Part shown: piece by piece, positions 26,371 through 34,504 of the stretch | How the letters are laid out: the number at the start of each line of letters is the position of its first letter | Position numbering within the stretch: position 1 is the first letter of the stretch | Source of the DNA: CAWAMD01 sp963783045 | Lineage (GTDB): Bacteria; Actinomycetota; Nitriliruptoria; Nitriliruptorales; Nitriliruptoraceae | DNA: 64,000 nucleotides | Reading direction: 5' to 3' | NCBI GenBank assembly: GCA_963783045.1 | Contig: CAWAMD010000005.1 | Coordinates: forward strand, 1,302,001-1,366,000 | Notes under the pieces: generated by a model | The model's database searches: none | What the model was told of the DNA's origin: nothing | Seen by the model: the letters and a program-made list of their open reading frames with translations, nothing else | Position numbers and translations under genes: made by a program

Positions 26371-26426
26371 GGGCCGGACTCCTCGTTGTCGATGGTCGGC
26401 ACCGTAACGGTGGGGTGCGACACGGC

Positions 26427-28107
26427 CTACGAGGTGGGCTCGCCCGCCGGCCCGAGGTCGTAGACGACAACGTCTCCCTCCTGGCGCCGTCCGATGCCGA
26501 GTCCGGCCACCGGCCGCCCCGCCGCGCGCTCCCACGGCGTGCCGCCGACCATGTCGAGGTGCAGGACGACGGTGCGGACACCCACCGCCCGCAGCGCGGC
26601 CACCGACCCGGCGTCCGGGAACGAGGCGACGCGCTCGCGCAGCGACGCGAGGAACGCCGGCTCGAAGCCGCTCGAGCCGTTCACGATCGAGGGGAACCCG
26701 GCCGCGGTCGACCACACCATGAAGACCTGGTCCTGGCTGATCGAGGTCGGTAGGTGCAGCTGCGGCGCGGCGCTGGCCACGGCCGCCGCCGAGGCCGGGC
26801 GCGGGACCTCGACGACGGGTATGCGGCCCGCTCCCTCGACCACCGCCAGCGTCAGCAGGACGGCCACGGCGACGACCCGCCACCCCGCGTGCCGGTCGCG
26901 GCGGCCGAGCAGACGGTCGGCCCCCAGAGCGGCCAGCAGTCCGAGCCCCAGCAGGCTCAGCACGATCAGGCGCCCGGGTGTGCGGATGCCCTGCCACCCC
27001 GGCCCGTACCGGTGCAGGAGCAGGTAGGTGAAGCGCCCGCCGGCCAGGGTGGTCCCGAGGGCGAGGACGGTGCTGACGACCACGCCGGCGCCCAGCCCCG
27101 CCCGCAGCCGCCGAGACGCCGTCCCGCTCGTGGCGCCCACGACGCCGAGGAGCACGGCCACCGCACCCGGGAACAGGGTCTGCTCCGGCGCCCACCGCAG
27201 ACTCTGCCGGCACCCCGCGGGTGATCCCGCCCCACACCAGGCTCGCCTCGGGCGCGGCGAGGAGGCCACGCGGCGGCGGCGAGTAGATGTCGAGATAGTC
27301 GGTACCCCGCACCGCCTCCGGGTGTGCCGCCGCCACCCGGAGGTACGGCAGCGCCTGCATCGCGGTCCAGCCGAGCAGGACGACGCCGCCGGCGACCGTC
27401 GCCACCACCACGTCCCGCGGCAGCGCCCGGCCGCCGGTACGCCACCAGCGGACCACGGCCACGAGCGCCACCGCCCCGAGGGTGTAGGCGAACGGCAGCC
27501 CGAGCGTGAACCCGATGCTGATCTGCCATGCCGCCACGAGCCAGCCCGCCAGCACGAGCCCCCACCGCTCCTGCCGGTAGCCGCGCAGCAGCAGGAAGAA
27601 GGCCAGCGGGATGCCGCCCGACGACAGGACGTGGAGGTGTCCGGCCTGCGAGAGATGCCAGGGTGCCCACGCGAACACGGCCCCGGCGATCCCGGCCGGC
27701 AGCCAGCGCGCCCCGAGCTCCCGGGCCAGCAGCGTCGCGGCGATCGCCGCGAAGGAGAACGCGAACAGGACCAGCAGCCCGTACCGGACGAGCGCCGCCG
27801 TCAGGCCGGTGCCGGCGAGCCCCACGGGTGCGTAGCCGAGCAGCGCGTCGCTGAAGGCCAGCGAGTCCGGCAGCGGCCAGAACGTGTTGGACTGGAAGAT
27901 CCCGGTCGGGTGCGTGGCCAGCGCGTGTCCGCCCCAGGCGACCTGCCAGGCCTGCAGCAGCGGGTCGCCGAGGTCCTGGAGCACGGCCGTCGGCAGCCGC
28001 AGCACGAGCGGCCAGGTCATGACGAGGGTCGCCAGCGTCGCCAGCGTCGCGACCACCGCGACCTCACGCCCGGTCAGGGGCGGGCTCGGGCGGCGGTCGG
28101 CACTCAC
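26427..28107 (-). pseudogene. Large polytopic membrane protein, GT-C-like, one-base frameshift
   Basis: The restored protein is about 559 residues with roughly ten hydrophobic helices and a C-terminal extracytoplasmic domain. The N-terminal frame (GTG at 28107) contains VMTWPLVLRL, the GDPLLQAWQVAWGGHAL loop and FAWAPWHLSQAGHLHVLSSG, a pattern seen in GT-C-fold glycosyltransferase-like or YfhO-like membrane proteins. The second frame begins around LRWAPEQTLFPGAVAV and continues with helices and a soluble end. The frames join near 27199-27205, where one extra base explains the break. The precise function is unknown; polyprenyl-linked sugar transfer is the best guess. Confidence 0.72.
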
Positions 28108-28176
28108 GGGGCGGGAGCCTACGACAGTCGGGGGCGGCGGCGAGCACACGCCGCGACCATCGCCCACGATGGCGTC

Positions 28177-28418
28177 ATGCCCGAGCTCCCCGACGTCGAG
28201 GGTCACCGGCGGCTGCTCGCCGAGCACGTCGCCGGGCGGACCGTGTGCGGCGTGACCGTCCCCGACACCGAGCTGCTCGTCGGCACCTCGCCGCAGGGGC
28301 TCGGCCGGTCGCTGGTGGGCTGACCGACAGCATCCGCGCGGGGCACGTCCCGTCGGGACCGACGTGGCTCAACGGGCAGCGCAGCGCCGACGCCCCGGCC
28401 TGTCCCCGGTGCGGCGCC
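28177..28418 (+). pseudogene. Remnant of an Fpg/Nei family DNA glycosylase with internal deletion
   Basis: The ATG at 28177 starts MPELPDVEGHRRLLAEHV, the hallmark N-terminus of formamidopyrimidine-DNA glycosylases, including the catalytic Pro2 and Glu3. The frame closes after 48 codons at 28321. Directly at that point, in another frame, the sequence encodes a typical Fpg C-terminal segment: DSIRAGHVPSGPTWLNGQR followed by the first half of the zinc finger, ACPRCGA. About 200 codons that should lie between are absent, and the second cysteine pair is not recognisable. This is a dead gene left by an internal deletion, or an assembly collapse. Confidence 0.72.
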
Positions 28419-28441
28419 AACCCCGCGTTGTGTGCGGGGTT
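28419..28441. terminator. 8-bp hairpin between the Fpg remnant and the LLM gene
   Basis: AACCCCGC and GCGGGGTT enclose a seven-base loop. The hairpin lies after the glycosylase remnant (plus strand) and about 70 bases past the LLM oxidoreductase stop (minus strand), so it could end transcription in both directions. The rest of 28442-28509 shows nothing else. Confidence 0.5.
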
Positions 28442-28509
28442 GTACCGACGTCAGCGGGATAACTCCGCACGTATCTGCGAGGTGGATGGCCCCGCCGGGC
28501 CCACCGCGG

Positions 28510-29463
28510 TCAGGCCTCGACGACGGCCGGCGCGACCTCGCGACCGAGCAGCGCCACCATGTCGAGGTCGGTGTGCAGCAGATGCTGGCACATGACCCGG
28601 GACACCCCCGCGGCCGCATAGGCCTGCAGCCGCTCGACGACCTGCTCGACCGTCCCGACGAGCCAGGTGTCGGCGTTGCCGGCGAGGAACGCGTCGACGT
28701 CGCCGTCCTCCCCGGCGCGCTCCATGGACGCGCGGGCCCGCTCGCGCACCTCGGACTCGTCGGCGCCGACGATGCACCGGGTCATCATGGACAGCCGCAG
28801 CTCGTCGGGATCGCGGTTTGCCTCCTTGTATGCCGCGACGAGCCGCGCACGCCGGTCGCGGACCGCCTCGACCGTCGGGAAGACCGTGTTGTACTCGTCG
28901 GCCCAGCGCGCGGCCAGCGCGGCGCTGCGGGGTCCGGCGAGCCCACCGACGACGACCGGCAGCCGGTCCTGCACCGGCTTCGGCTGCGGGTGCACGGCGT
29001 CGAGCCGGTAGTGCTTCCCGGCGAACGACACCTCGTCCTCGGTCAGCAGCCGCACCACGATCTCGAGCTGCTCGGCGAGCAGGTCCATGCGGGTGCCGAG
29101 GTCCGGGTAGGCAAAGCCCCAGGCGGCGTGCTCGCGGTCGTGCCATCCCGCCCCGAGCCCGAGCTCCACGCGTCCCTGCGACACGTGGTCGGCCGTGACG
29201 ACCGCCTTCGCCAGCTCGGCGGGGTGCCGGAAGGTGACCGGGGACACGAGCGTCCCGAGGCGGATCCGCGAGGTGACGGCCGCGATCGCGTTGAGGGTGG
29301 CCCAGGCGTCGAGCGTCCCCCGCTCCTCGAACCCGAGGACGGAGACGTAGTGGTCCGAGCGGTAGAGGCCCGACAGCCCGTGCTCCTCGGCGGCGCGGGC
29401 CAGCGCGACCCACTGGGGCCAGGTCACGCCCTCCTGCCCTTCGATCATCAGTGCGACGTCCAT
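28510..29463 (-). CDS. LLM class flavin/F420-dependent oxidoreductase
   Basis: The 317-residue TIM-barrel protein shows the luciferase-like monooxygenase pattern: WVALARAAEEHGLSGLYRSD near the start, TSRIRLGTLVSPVTFRHPAE, the cofactor segment VELGLGAGWHDREHAAWGFA, and RLPVVVGGLAGPRSAALAAR. This arrangement is common in actinobacterial F420-dependent enzymes, but FMN use cannot be excluded. GGAGG lies about six bases before the ATG. It is monocistronic as far as the sequence shows, and the substrate is unknown. Confidence 0.9.
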   Translation of the reverse strand: MDVALMIEGQEGVTWPQWVALARAAEEHGLSGLYRSDHYVSVLGFEERGTLDAWATLNAIAAVTSRIRLGTLVSPVTFRHPAELAKAVVTADHVSQGRVELGLGAGWHDREHAAWGFAYPDLGTRMDLLAEQLEIVVRLLTEDEVSFAGKHYRLDAVHPQPKPVQDRLPVVVGGLAGPRSAALAARWADEYNTVFPTVEAVRDRRARLVAAYKEANRDPDELRLSMMTRCIVGADESEVRERARASMERAGEDGDVDAFLAGNADTWLVGTVEQVVERLQAYAAAGVSRVMCQHLLHTDLDMVALLGREVAPAVVEA

Positions 29464-29569
29464 GGTGCCTCCGTGTGTCGTTGCTCAGCGTGTCGGTGGC
29501 CTCGGACCGCAGCATGCGGACCGCCAGACCGGCCCCCGTGCCGATGGACCGCATCGTCGGGCGCCATCG

Positions 29570-31348
29570 TCAGATGCCGTGCCGCTGGAGCCACAGCTCG
29601 AGGAGCCCGAGCTGCCAGAGCTTGTTGCCGCGCAGCGGCGTGAGCGACTCGTTGGGCGCGGCCAGCAGTCCCCGGACGTAGTCCTCGCGGAACAGCCGGC
29701 GCGCCTGCGCCGCCGGTGCGGTGAGCGCGTCCCGGACGAGGTCGAGGGTAGGCCCCTCGAGGTGGGTGAGCGCCGGGACCGGGAAGTAGCCCTTCGGGCG
29801 ATCGATGACCTCGGCCGGGATGACCCGGCGTGCGGCGTCCTTGAGCACGCCCTTGCCGTCCTGGGCCAGCTTGAGCGCGGGCGGGATGCGGGCGGCGACC
29901 TCGAGCACCTCGTGGTCGAGGAACGGCACCCGCGCCTCGAGCCCGAAGGCCATCGTCATGTTGTCGACGCGCTTGACGGGATCGTCGACGAGCATCACCT
30001 GGGCGTCGAGGCGCAGCGCCCGGTCGACGGCCGTGTCGGCGCCCGGCAGGGAGAAGTGCTCCGCGACGAAGGCCCGCGACACGTCCTCGTCGACGCGGTG
30101 CTCGGGGGCGACCACCGCCGCCATGGCCGTGTGGGGACGGTCGAAGAACGCCTGCGCGTAGGTGTCGACGCCGAGCCCGTCGGCATGCCGCATCGGCGGG
30201 TACCAGTGGTAGCCGGCGAACACCTCGTCGGCGCCCTGACCCGACTGGACCACCGTGCGGTGCTCGGCGACCTCCTGCGCGAGCAGGTGGAAGGCGACCA
30301 CGTCGTGGGAGACCATCGGCTCGCTCATCGCCCCGATCGCCGCGTGCAGCGCCGGCAGCATCCGGTCGGTCGAGACGCGGATCTGGTGGTGGTCGGTGGC
30401 GAAGTGGCGGGCGATCACGTCGGAGTAGGCGAACTCGTCGCCCTGCTCACCGCCGGCCGACGCGAACCCGATCGAGAACGTCGCGAGCCCGCGCTGGCCG
30501 GCCTCGGCGAGCAGCCCGACGACGAGGCTCGAGTCGAGGCCGCCCGACAGGAGCACGCCGACGGGGACGTCGGCGACGAGGCGGCGCTCGACCGCCCGGC
30601 GCAGCACGTCGAGGGTCGCGTCCTGCCAGTCGCGGGCGGTCCAGTCGGCCCGTGCCTCGTCGCGGGTGAAGTCGGGGCGCCAGTACTCGGTCTGCCGGCG
30701 CGTCCCGTCGGGCTCGATCGCGAGCGTGGTCGCCGGCGGGAGCTTGCGGACACCCGTGAGGATGGTGCGGGGCGCCGGGACGACCGCGTGGAACGTCAGG
30801 TAGTGGTGCAGCGCCACCCGGTCGATGTGGGTGTCGACGTCCCCGCCGGCGAGCAGCGCCGGCAGGGTCGAGGCGAACCGCAGACGGCCGTGCCGCTCGG
30901 CGAGGTAGAGGGGCTTGATCCCGAAGCGGTCGCGCCCGAGGAGCACCCGACCGCTGTCGCGCTCGTGGATCGCGAACGCGAACATGCCGTTGCACCGCGT
31001 CACGAACCCGTCGCCGAGGTGGTGGTACGCCTTCAGCATCACCTCGGTGTCGGAGGTCGAGAAGAATCGCGCGCCGGCGTCCTCGAGCTCCCTGCGCAGC
31101 TCCCGGTAGTTGTAGAGGCAGCCGTTGAAGACGATCGTGCAACCGAGCTCCGGGTCGTGCATCGGCTGACCACCGCGGTCGGACAGGTCGATGACCTTCA
31201 GCCGCCGGTGCCCGAGCGCGACGCGGCCGAGCGCGACGACGCCGGCGCCGTCCGGACCGCGGTCGTCCATGGTCGCGGCCATCCGGTCGACGGCGGCGAC
31301 GTCGGGCCGGCGGTCGTCGAGCCGCAGCTCGCCGGCGAATCCGCACAT
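29570..31348 (-). CDS. Asparagine synthase-family amidotransferase, likely N-acetylglutaminylglutamine amidotransferase
   Basis: This 592-residue protein has a class II glutamine amidotransferase domain with the nucleophile Cys2 (MCGFAGEL), RGPDGAG at 30-36 and FNGCLYNYRELR, then an Asn_synthase domain with the ATP pyrophosphatase loop SGGLDSS at 268-274. Segments such as HHYLTFHAVVPAPRTIL, RKLPPATTLAIEPDG and SGQGADEVFAGYHWYPP match the N-acetylglutaminylglutamine (NAGGN) amidotransferase branch, which amidates an osmoprotectant dipeptide. The usual partner genes (NAGGN synthase and a peptidase) are not in this window. Ordinary AsnB-like activity is the alternative. Confidence 0.87.
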   Translation of the reverse strand: MCGFAGELRLDDRRPDVAAVDRMAATMDDRGPDGAGVVALGRVALGHRRLKVIDLSDRGGQPMHDPELGCTIVFNGCLYNYRELRRELEDAGARFFSTSDTEVMLKAYHHLGDGFVTRCNGMFAFAIHERDSGRVLLGRDRFGIKPLYLAERHGRLRFASTLPALLAGGDVDTHIDRVALHHYLTFHAVVPAPRTILTGVRKLPPATTLAIEPDGTRRQTEYWRPDFTRDEARADWTARDWQDATLDVLRRAVERRLVADVPVGVLLSGGLDSSLVVGLLAEAGQRGLATFSIGFASAGGEQGDEFAYSDVIARHFATDHHQIRVSTDRMLPALHAAIGAMSEPMVSHDVVAFHLLAQEVAEHRTVVQSGQGADEVFAGYHWYPPMRHADGLGVDTYAQAFFDRPHTAMAAVVAPEHRVDEDVSRAFVAEHFSLPGADTAVDRALRLDAQVMLVDDPVKRVDNMTMAFGLEARVPFLDHEVLEVAARIPPALKLAQDGKGVLKDAARRVIPAEVIDRPKGYFPVPALTHLEGPTLDLVRDALTAPAAQARRLFREDYVRGLLAAPNESLTPLRGNKLWQLGLLELWLQRHGI

Positions 31349-31383
31349 GGGCGCTGGTGCCTCCGGACGGTGGTCCCGCGAGG

Positions 31384-32169
31384 CTACGGCGACGGGGTCA
31401 GTCGCGTGAGGAGCCAGCGCCGGACCTGTGGCCAGGCCGGTCCGTCCACCTCGGTGACCATGAGGTGGTCGCCGGGCAGCTGCAGGACCTCGACCGGGTC
31501 GCCGGCGACGGCGGCCAGGCGGGCGTAGGCGAGCGACTGCTCGATCGGGACGCCGGCGTCGTGCTCGCCGTGCACGAGCAGCTGCGGGACACCGAGCGGC
31601 AGCGAGGCGACGGGCGCCGCGACCCGGACCCGCTCGGGGACGTCCTCGATCGGGCCGCCGAGCAGGTCCTCGACGGCGTTCGGGCCGAGGCGCTGGCGTG
31701 CGGCGGCGCGCAGGTCGTTCACGCCGGCCAGGCTCACGGCCACCGCGGGGCGGACCCGCGGTCCGGCGCCGACGCGGCCGTCCGGGAGCCGCGCCCGGGC
31801 GGCCGTCCACAGGGCGAGGTGCCCACCGGTCGAGTGGCCGACCACGCCCACCCGGTCCAGGTCGAGCCCGACCTCGTCGGCGAGGTCCGCGAGCCGGTCC
31901 ACCCCGGCGGCCACGTCCTCGAAGGTCGTCGGCCACCCGCCGCCGTCACCGACCCGCCGGAACTCGAGGTTCCACGCGGCGAGCCCGTGGGCGGCCAGGT
32001 CGGCTGCCAGCGGGGCGGTCTCGTCGAACCCGTAGGCCGCCTGCCAGAACCCGCCGTGCAGCAGGACGACGACCGGCAGGGGTCGACCGCCGTCCGCCCC
32101 GTCCGGCAGGGACAGCTCGGCGACCTGGGACGGGTGATCGCCGTAGGCGATCCGGCGGACCGGACTCAA
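31384..32169 (-). CDS. Alpha/beta hydrolase (dienelactone hydrolase/esterase-like)
   Basis: The 261-residue hydrolase has the oxyanion segment LLHGGFWQAAYG, the nucleophile elbow GHSTGGH (Ser in GxSxG), the acid in HGEHDAGVP and the catalytic histidine in PGDHLMV. The HGGFW motif recalls arylformamidase/esterase-type enzymes; the substrate is unknown. A TTG start is chosen because it overlaps the L,D-transpeptidase stop (TTGA), in line with the coupling seen elsewhere in the window; no better ATG or GTG precedes the conserved core. Confidence 0.82.
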   Translation of the reverse strand: MSPVRRIAYGDHPSQVAELSLPDGADGGRPLPVVVLLHGGFWQAAYGFDETAPLAADLAAHGLAAWNLEFRRVGDGGGWPTTFEDVAAGVDRLADLADEVGLDLDRVGVVGHSTGGHLALWTAARARLPDGRVGAGPRVRPAVAVSLAGVNDLRAAARQRLGPNAVEDLLGGPIEDVPERVRVAAPVASLPLGVPQLLVHGEHDAGVPIEQSLAYARLAAVAGDPVEVLQLPGDHLMVTEVDGPAWPQVRRWLLTRLTPSP

Positions 32170-34367
32170 TACACGATCACGCGGGTCCCGATCGGTGCGT
32201 TGCCCGAGGCCCACAGCCAGTCGATCCCGCCGTTGCTGAGCCGGACGCACCCGTGGGAGGCCGGGTAGGAGGGCACGGAGGGCGAGCCGTGCAGCGCGAT
32301 GCCGCCGTTGAAGTACTTCGGGCGCCACAGGATCCCGAGCGGCGCGTCACGGAGCCCGTCGATCTGCCGGTAGATCTGGAACCGGCCGCTGGGCGTGACG
32401 GCCTGCGCCCGGCCACCGTCGGAGGTCGTGTACCACTGTCCGCTGCCGGTGGAGGTGTTGAGGATCCACTCGGCCTTGCCGTTGCGGACACCCATGACGA
32501 TCTGGCGGGCCTTGTCGATCTCGATCCAGTAGCCGCTCGTCGTGCGGGTCGACGGCCCGCGGGTGTCGCTGTCGAGCAGCTCGCGGACGCGGTTGTCGAG
32601 GACCCCGTCGCGCTTCAGGCCGTTCGCCTTCTCGAAGGCCATGACGGCCTGCGAGGTCAGGTAGCCGTAGTGGCCGTCGGCCGGCCCGTTCCAGTAGCCG
32701 AGCTCGCCGAGCCGCTTCTGGAGCCAGACGACCTCGTTGCCCTCGTCACCACGGGACAGCTGCCGCCGCACGTAGGTCGCGTGCTGCACGAACTGGCGGC
32801 GGGTGCCGTCGGTCCCCCAGGCCAGCACGCGGACCGACAGGTCGTAGGGCTGGTTCGGCACGACCGTCTTGCGGATGTGCGTCACCTGGAAGACGAGCGT
32901 GTTCGGGAAGTCCCCGACGCCGAGCGTGCCGAGCACCTCGATGCCGCCGAGCTCGACGTAGACGCTCGAGTTGGTGAGACTGAGCTCGCGGTCGAAGTCG
33001 AGCACGATCGTGTCGAGGGAGTTCATCTCGGCGCCGGGCGCCGGGTCCGAGCTCGTCAGCACCGGCCCGTTGCGGTTGAGGACGGCGAGCCGCACGGCCT
33101 GGGGCACGTCGGCCCCGACGGCGGCCTGACCACCGAACACGGTGACGCGCGTGGGCTGCAGGTTGCCGATGGCGGTCACGGTCTCGGCCGGCAGGTCGTT
33201 GCCGGCGGCGAGGAGCAGCGACGCGCCGAGGTCGGCGGCGTGCCGCGCACCGGCGAGCGCGTCCGCGAAGGACGTGCCGCTGGCGATGGCCGTGGGGTTG
33301 CCCGGCGCGACGTAGTGCTCGGCGACGCGGCGGGCGGTCTCGAACCGGTTGCGGCCGGCGATCCGCGTCACCGTGGCACCGAGGCCCGTGAGCTGGTCGG
33401 CGACCTGCTGGCTGACGACCCCGGTCCCACCGACGACGACGGCGCTGGTCGGCTGGAGCCGGGAGACGGCGTCGCGGGTGGCGGGTGGCAGGCCGTCCTT
33501 CGTGGTGAGCAGGATGGGCATGCCGCGGCCGGCGGCGGGCGCGGAGATCGCGAGGGCGTCCGGGAAGGAGGTGCCCGAGGCGACGACGACGGTGTCGGCG
33601 GGGCCGAAGGCGTCGGCGACCGCAGCGGCGGTCGCGTAGCGGTCGGGGCCGGAGAGCCGCTGGGTGGCGAACCCGAGGTTCGTCACGGCCGTCTCGACCG
33701 CGGGGCTCAGGGCGGCGGTGCCCCCGAGGAGGGTGACCGTGGCGCCCTCGGGCAGCACCCGGGTCAGCTCGTCGGCCACGGCGGGGGCGAGCTGGTCGCC
33801 GGCGGTCAGCAGCAGCGGTCCGTCACCCTGGGTGGCGAGCGGGACGCTCGCGAGCGCATCGGCGAAGTCGTCGGCGCGGGCCAGCACGGCGATGCTCGCC
33901 GCGTCGCTGGCCGGGTACAGGTCGCGGCTGATGGCCACGGCGGTGCCGACACGGTCGGCGCCGGACAGCCGGCTCACCGACAGGCCGCTGGCCGTGAAGC
34001 GCCAGGCCCGGGCGAGGGTGCGGCCGTTGCCGTTGGTCACCTCGAGCCGCACGATGTGGTCGCCGCCGGACACGTTGGGGACCGTGGCGACGATCTGCTG
34101 CTCGGTCGCGTCGTAGCCCTGCGTGGCCGTGGTGGCGACCTCGGCGCCGTCCAGCGTCATGCGACGCCCGGTGATCCCGGACGCCGACACGGCGACGGCA
34201 CGGACGCGGACCGTCCCGGCGGACACGACCTGGCCCGGCGCCGGCGCGAGGTGGAAGATCGTCGGATCCGGCAGCGGCGCCGTATCGGCGAATGCGGGCG
34301 AAACCGGCGCGAACAGTGCCGTCAGGAGCGCGACGACGAGCAGCGGCCGGAGTAGTGATCGTGACAC
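32166..34367 (-). CDS. L,D-transpeptidase with three CWB2 repeats and a peptidoglycan-binding domain
   Basis: The 733-residue secreted protein has a signal peptide (cleavage near residue 27, AFA-D) and an Ig-like segment (35-125). Three cell-wall-binding repeat 2 units follow at about 132-223, 237-320 and 335-420; each starts RLSGADR, RLSGPDR or RIAGRNR. Then come an Ig/Big-type segment (435-535), a PG_binding_1 domain (538-600) and a YkuD catalytic domain (613-733) with HGSPSVP and SHGCVRL; Cys707 is the nucleophile. It should form 3-3 crosslinks or attach proteins to peptidoglycan. The GTG at 34367 gives the best signal peptide and follows AGAAGG. Confidence 0.93.
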   Translation of the reverse strand: MSRSLLRPLLVVALLTALFAPVSPAFADTAPLPDPTIFHLAPAPGQVVSAGTVRVRAVAVSASGITGRRMTLDGAEVATTATQGYDATEQQIVATVPNVSGGDHIVRLEVTNGNGRTLARAWRFTASGLSVSRLSGADRVGTAVAISRDLYPASDAASIAVLARADDFADALASVPLATQGDGPLLLTAGDQLAPAVADELTRVLPEGATVTLLGGTAALSPAVETAVTNLGFATQRLSGPDRYATAAAVADAFGPADTVVVASGTSFPDALAISAPAAGRGMPILLTTKDGLPPATRDAVSRLQPTSAVVVGGTGVVSQQVADQLTGLGATVTRIAGRNRFETARRVAEHYVAPGNPTAIASGTSFADALAGARHAADLGASLLLAAGNDLPAETVTAIGNLQPTRVTVFGGQAAVGADVPQAVRLAVLNRNGPVLTSSDPAPGAEMNSLDTIVLDFDRELSLTNSSVYVELGGIEVLGTLGVGDFPNTLVFQVTHIRKTVVPNQPYDLSVRVLAWGTDGTRRQFVQHATYVRRQLSRGDEGNEVVWLQKRLGELGYWNGPADGHYGYLTSQAVMAFEKANGLKRDGVLDNRVRELLDSDTRGPSTRTTSGYWIEIDKARQIVMGVRNGKAEWILNTSTGSGQWYTTSDGGRAQAVTPSGRFQIYRQIDGLRDAPLGILWRPKYFNGGIALHGSPSVPSYPASHGCVRLSNGGIDWLWASGNAPIGTRVIVY

Positions 34368-34504
34368 GGTGCGCAACCTTCTGTTCCGGCAGGGAACCGG
34401 ACCCCCACCCAGCGTGAGGATACGGACCGCCGCACGCACACGCGTGAAGTCATGCGGTAACCGCGCCCCAGTAGGCTCGGATTTGACCCCTGCAGGAGCG
34501 TGCC

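Noticed and set aside
31698..34355. Very long plus-strand open frame opposite the L,D-transpeptidase
   Set aside because: It is Arg/Gly/Pro-rich low complexity without any family motif and mirrors the conserved minus-strand gene; such frames are normal in high-GC DNA.
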